A stretch of DNA of 33,473 bases from positions 1 through 33,473 of the IMG/VR virus record IMGVR_UViG_3300035698_013606, one strand, 5' to 3'. The translations under genes and the position numbers were made by a program. Under the pieces are notes generated by a model. That model saw only the letters and a list, made by a program, of their open reading frames with translations, ran no database searches and was not told the origin of the DNA. Positions 31,513-33,473 of the stretch are shown here, in pieces. Origin of the DNA: a virus. The stretch's first letter is position 1; every line of letters starts with the position of its first letter.

Positions 31513-31680
31513 ATGTCAATAACATCTATATTTAGAATAAACGCATTTTCTATATGGTTCATATACTATAATTGGGCATGGGTATCTACCTATCTAATTA
31601 TAGTAATAATATTTGTATCTATAATACTTACACCATTAGTTCTGGAAATGGAGAAAGACCATGAGATCCAAAACGGCTAA
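31513..31680 (+). CDS. Small single-pass membrane peptide
   Basis: A 55-residue open frame with an aromatic N-terminal half and one long hydrophobic helix (about residues 27-44), then a charged tail. The ATG at 31513 has AAGG eight bases upstream. Its end overlaps the next gene, whose ribosome site (GGAGA) lies inside it. Size and topology fit a holin or other membrane peptide. Function unknown. Confidence 0.5.
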   Translation: MSITSIFRINAFSIWFIYYNWAWVSTYLIIVIIFVSIILTPLVLEMEKDHEIQNG

Positions 31681-31963
31681 ATTGTTAAAGAAGTTTGCAA
31701 CAACACTTCCAGAGTCCGAACTTTCTGACAAAGTTATAGAACACAAAAAATATTCTGTTTCAAATAATTTCAAGAAAAAGCCAGATGGTAAAGTTGCTAC
31801 TATAAGAAAGCAGAATATTAAAGGTGGTAATTTCATCGAAAAGGAAACAAAGCGTATTTGGAATAATACCCCAAGGCCAGAAAGATTTAGTTTAAGAAAA
31901 ATAATGCAAGCTGCAATTGAAAAGTCAAAAGAAATTCTGACAAAAATAAATAAAGAAAAATGA
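31661..31963 (+). CDS. Small basic protein, unknown function
   Basis: A 100-residue, lysine-rich soluble protein with alternating charged helices and a PRPERFSLRK segment near residue 74. The ATG at 31661 has GGAG seven to eight bases upstream and overlaps the preceding frame by 20 bases. No family is recognised. The stop overlaps the next start (ATGA). Confidence 0.6.
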   Translation: MRSKTAKLLKKFATTLPESELSDKVIEHKKYSVSNNFKKKPDGKVATIRKQNIKGGNFIEKETKRIWNNTPRPERFSLRKIMQAAIEKSKEILTKINKEK

Positions 31964-32163
31964 TAATGTTAAGAACATTAATTGCATTGTGTATATTGTT
32001 ACTTAGTAATTGTTGTGGTTCATATTACATGACTGTAGAAAGAATATGTGGATTAAATGAGCCATTTGTATTCAATAACGGAGAGAAACTAATATCAATT
32101 GATACTGTTTATGATAATGGAGTGCATCGTATTTTAAAACTCAAAGTTAAACGAAAGGATTAA
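31960..32163 (+). CDS. Small putative lipoprotein
   Basis: A 67-residue protein. A short N-region is followed by a hydrophobic stretch (about residues 7-16) and a lipobox-like LLSNC (C18), suggesting signal peptidase II processing and lipid attachment. The mature part is only about 50 residues with a beta-rich look. Small lipoproteins next to a murein peptidase gene can be outer-membrane spanins, but these are normally proline-rich and this one is not, so I leave it as a lipoprotein. Confidence 0.5.
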   Translation: MIMLRTLIALCILLLSNCCGSYYMTVERICGLNEPFVFNNGEKLISIDTVYDNGVHRILKLKVKRKD

Positions 32164-32165
32164 TT

Positions 32166-32321
32166 ATGTCTAAGCGTGTGTTTAAGTATGCTTTCTTTCT
32201 TAATTGTACGTGCGCTATTGTTTATTCTAATGTTTATCAAAGAATTGAAACATTAGGGATTATATGCATCGGAATGGCACTTGTAATGGGCATTATGTCG
32301 GCAATTACCGAAAGCAAATAA
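32166..32321 (+). CDS. Small membrane peptide
   Basis: A 51-residue frame starting at an ATG two bases after the lipoprotein stop, with a basic start (MSKRVFK), one or two hydrophobic segments (about 8-20 and 30-47) and a polar tail. No clear ribosome site beyond the AAAGGA in the preceding stop region (7 bases upstream). Holin-like size; function unknown. Confidence 0.45.
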   Translation: MSKRVFKYAFFLNCTCAIVYSNVYQRIETLGIICIGMALVMGIMSAITESK

Positions 32322-32325
32322 TATT

Positions 32326-32523
32326 ATGACTAAATGCAAATTCAAAGTTAATGATGTAGTAATGGTCAAAGATTGTCTATTTGCTATTGCCGTGAATTAT
32401 GTTGGAAAGATTGGTGTTGTAAAATGGGTTTATGATGATTGCCAACAGCTGTATGTTAAATTATTTATAAATAAATGCATTATAATTTATTATGATGAAC
32501 TCATCTATATAGGAAGGCTATGA
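32326..32523 (+). CDS. Small SH3-like protein (paralogue at 33444)
   Basis: A 65-residue protein. Its sequence, FKVNDVVMVKD then GKIGVVKWVYDD and VKLF, has the strand spacing of small SH3/KOW-like barrels. The start MTKCKFKVNDVVM is matched by the partial gene at 33444-33473 (MKFKINDVVM), so this is one copy of a duplicated gene. Function unknown. Confidence 0.55.
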   Translation: MTKCKFKVNDVVMVKDCLFAIAVNYVGKIGVVKWVYDDCQQLYVKLFINKCIIIYYDELIYIGRL

Positions 32524-33005
32524 TGAAAAAAATAATATTTACATTAATTACTTTGCTATTAATGAATAGTTGTAGTGTTGATGATAAATATGCATATGAA
32601 ACTAATTGCGATAATTTTTTTAAAGGTAACCACAAATTACTTTCTCTTAACAATATGGTAAATAAAGAATCCATAGAAACATCTAGTGCAGCATTCTTTA
32701 TTATTGTTGGTAGTTATTCATCAGAAAAAAGAACAATTGTAGAAAATTATGTAATATTTTCATGGTTGAATAATAAAGATGAATATATGGTAACAAAATT
32801 ACCAATATCCAATGTAAGATTCCGAATTGATTCAACTATATTAGATCCATATTGTAAATTTAGATGGAAATATCCCGGTAATTTTGGTATAAGAAGTTTT
32901 ACAGAATCTGATTGGAAATTGTTTTTTATATATGCTTTATTTGTAATAAAACCTGAACACATATACAATGCTAATGTAAAATTAGATTTAGGAATCATAC
33001 AATGA
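32520..33005 (+). CDS. Putative lipoprotein, unknown function
   Basis: A 161-residue protein with a signal sequence: MMKKIIF, a hydrophobic run to about residue 15, and a lipobox-like MNSC (C18) followed by SVDDK. The mature part is a single globular domain with mixed strands and a hydrophobic C-terminal segment (about 130-142). No family is recognised. The ATG pair at 32520/32523 overlaps the preceding stop, with AGGAAGG upstream. It precedes a murein-peptidase-like gene, so an envelope role is likely. Confidence 0.55.
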   Translation: MMKKIIFTLITLLLMNSCSVDDKYAYETNCDNFFKGNHKLLSLNNMVNKESIETSSAAFFIIVGSYSSEKRTIVENYVIFSWLNNKDEYMVTKLPISNVRFRIDSTILDPYCKFRWKYPGNFGIRSFTESDWKLFFIYALFVIKPEHIYNANVKLDLGIIQ

Positions 33006-33021
33006 AAGGAAGGTTGTAATT

Positions 33022-33345
33022 ATGTCACTCAGAATCAAATCTGGCGTTAGTATAACAGGCATTAAACCAGAAATGGTGCTTGCAGCCATTATTGCCGATG
33101 GAGTATATAAGTCAGAGTATATATCTGAATGTTGGATAACTTCTGGCCTAGAAGCTAAACATATGACCAATTCTCTTCATTATGTCGGTTATGCTTTGGA
33201 CTTTCGTATCAATAATCTATCTGATTACCAAAGAGAAAAAATATTAATTGTATTGAAAGATCGTCTTGGCAAGCAATATGATGTAATATTGAAAAGTAAT
33301 TGTATCCATATAGAGTTTCAACCTGAAATGGGAAACAATCTGTGA
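33022..33345 (+). CDS. M15-family zinc peptidase, probable endolysin
   Basis: A 107-residue protein with the zinc-binding pattern of M15 peptidases: SLHYVGYALDFR (51-62, ligands H53 and D60) and a C-terminal HIEFQP (H96). The ITSGLEAKHMTNSLH segment is the usual lead-in. Members such as phage T5 endolysin cut the L-Ala-D-Glu or D-Ala links of peptidoglycan. The usual catalytic acid three residues before the last His appears as N93; E98 may serve instead. It lies among small membrane and lipoprotein genes, as expected for a lysis cassette. The ATG at 33022 has AAGGAAGG upstream. Confidence 0.75.
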   Translation: MSLRIKSGVSITGIKPEMVLAAIIADGVYKSEYISECWITSGLEAKHMTNSLHYVGYALDFRINNLSDYQREKILIVLKDRLGKQYDVILKSNCIHIEFQPEMGNNL

Positions 33346-33440
33346 TTCACAAAATTATGTCAATAATGTTTTTCATAACAATTGCTCTTGCAATATTCTT
33401 GGTAGTCTATAACATTTACACATTTTTATTAGGAAGGTAA
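33342..33440 (+). CDS. Very small single-helix membrane peptide
   Basis: A 32-residue frame from a GTG at 33342 (overlapping the peptidase stop as GTGA) or from an ATG at 33357, almost entirely hydrophobic, ending LLGR. No strong ribosome site. It might be a holin or spanin fragment; it may also be a chance frame, so confidence is low. Confidence 0.35.
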   Translation: MIHKIMSIMFFITIALAIFLVVYNIYTFLLGR

Positions 33441-33443
33441 ATT

Positions 33444-33473
33444 ATGAAATTCAAAATCAATGATGTAGTAATG
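33444..33473 (+). CDS. Second copy of the small SH3-like gene, partial
   Basis: Ten codons (MKFKINDVVM) run to the window edge, matching the beginning of the 32326 gene at the DNA level as well (AATGATGTAGTAATG is identical). AGGAAGG lies seven bases before the ATG. The gene continues beyond the window. Confidence 0.55.
   Translation, partial: MKFKINDVVM

Noticed and set aside
31960-32163. Outer-membrane spanin
   Set aside because: It has a lipobox-like sequence but is not proline-rich and has no clear inner-membrane partner overlapping it.
1-33473. tRNA genes, CRISPR arrays, insertion sequences, integrase or attachment sites
   Set aside because: No cloverleaf-type GTTCRAAT arms, no spaced direct repeats, no transposase or integrase frames were found by reading; a tRNA scan was not possible here.

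Overview
The window looks like one stretch of a tailed, double-stranded DNA phage (Caudoviricetes) genome, AT-rich by eye, with a head-assembly block on the minus strand and a long block of unusual cargo on the plus strand. The phage assignment rests on a canonical leftward series: large terminase, portal, prohead protease, scaffold-like protein and major capsid protein. No integrase, repressor, tRNA or bacterial housekeeping gene was seen. Shine-Dalgarno sites (AAGGAG, GGAGG) are common and genes are tightly packed, often with ATGA or TAATG stop/start overlaps. The host cannot be named. Two small lipoproteins and a heptosyltransferase-like enzyme make a Gram-negative host plausible, but that is inference.

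Layout. 11872 down to 1 (minus strand): two small proteins, terminase large subunit, a two-helix membrane protein, HK97-type portal, prohead protease with a long unexplained N-terminal extension, scaffold-like protein, major capsid protein, a rho-independent terminator, then a 786-residue double glycosyltransferase and three small proteins. 11873-12210 is a divergent regulatory gap with AGATCT repeats. 12211-13515 (plus) holds a T5/T4-type 5' nuclease and a small zinc-finger protein. 13518-31441 is a nearly gapless island of 23 genes for glycan building: 12 glycosyltransferase-like proteins, four methyltransferases of different families, a ParB/SerK-fold protein, a D-2-hydroxyacid dehydrogenase, a sulfotransferase, an aldo/keto reductase, a CMP-sugar synthetase-like enzyme and two radical SAM enzymes. 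31513-33473 is a set of very small genes (membrane peptides, two lipoproteins, an M15 peptidase, two copies of a small SH3-like protein) resembling a lysis/accessory region.

How the genes may work together. The island has the parts to make, activate, transfer, methylate and sulfate a complex sugar chain. None of its proteins shows an obvious membrane segment, and no flippase, polymerase or lipid-linked initiating transferase is visible. The glycan is therefore either built on a cytoplasmic acceptor (for example a virion protein or the phage DNA) or handed to host export machinery. The double glycosyltransferase immediately downstream of the capsid gene favours virion decoration, but host-surface remodelling remains open. 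An identical 11-base element, TATTATATTTA, lies just upstream of three plus-strand genes and may be a phage promoter element.
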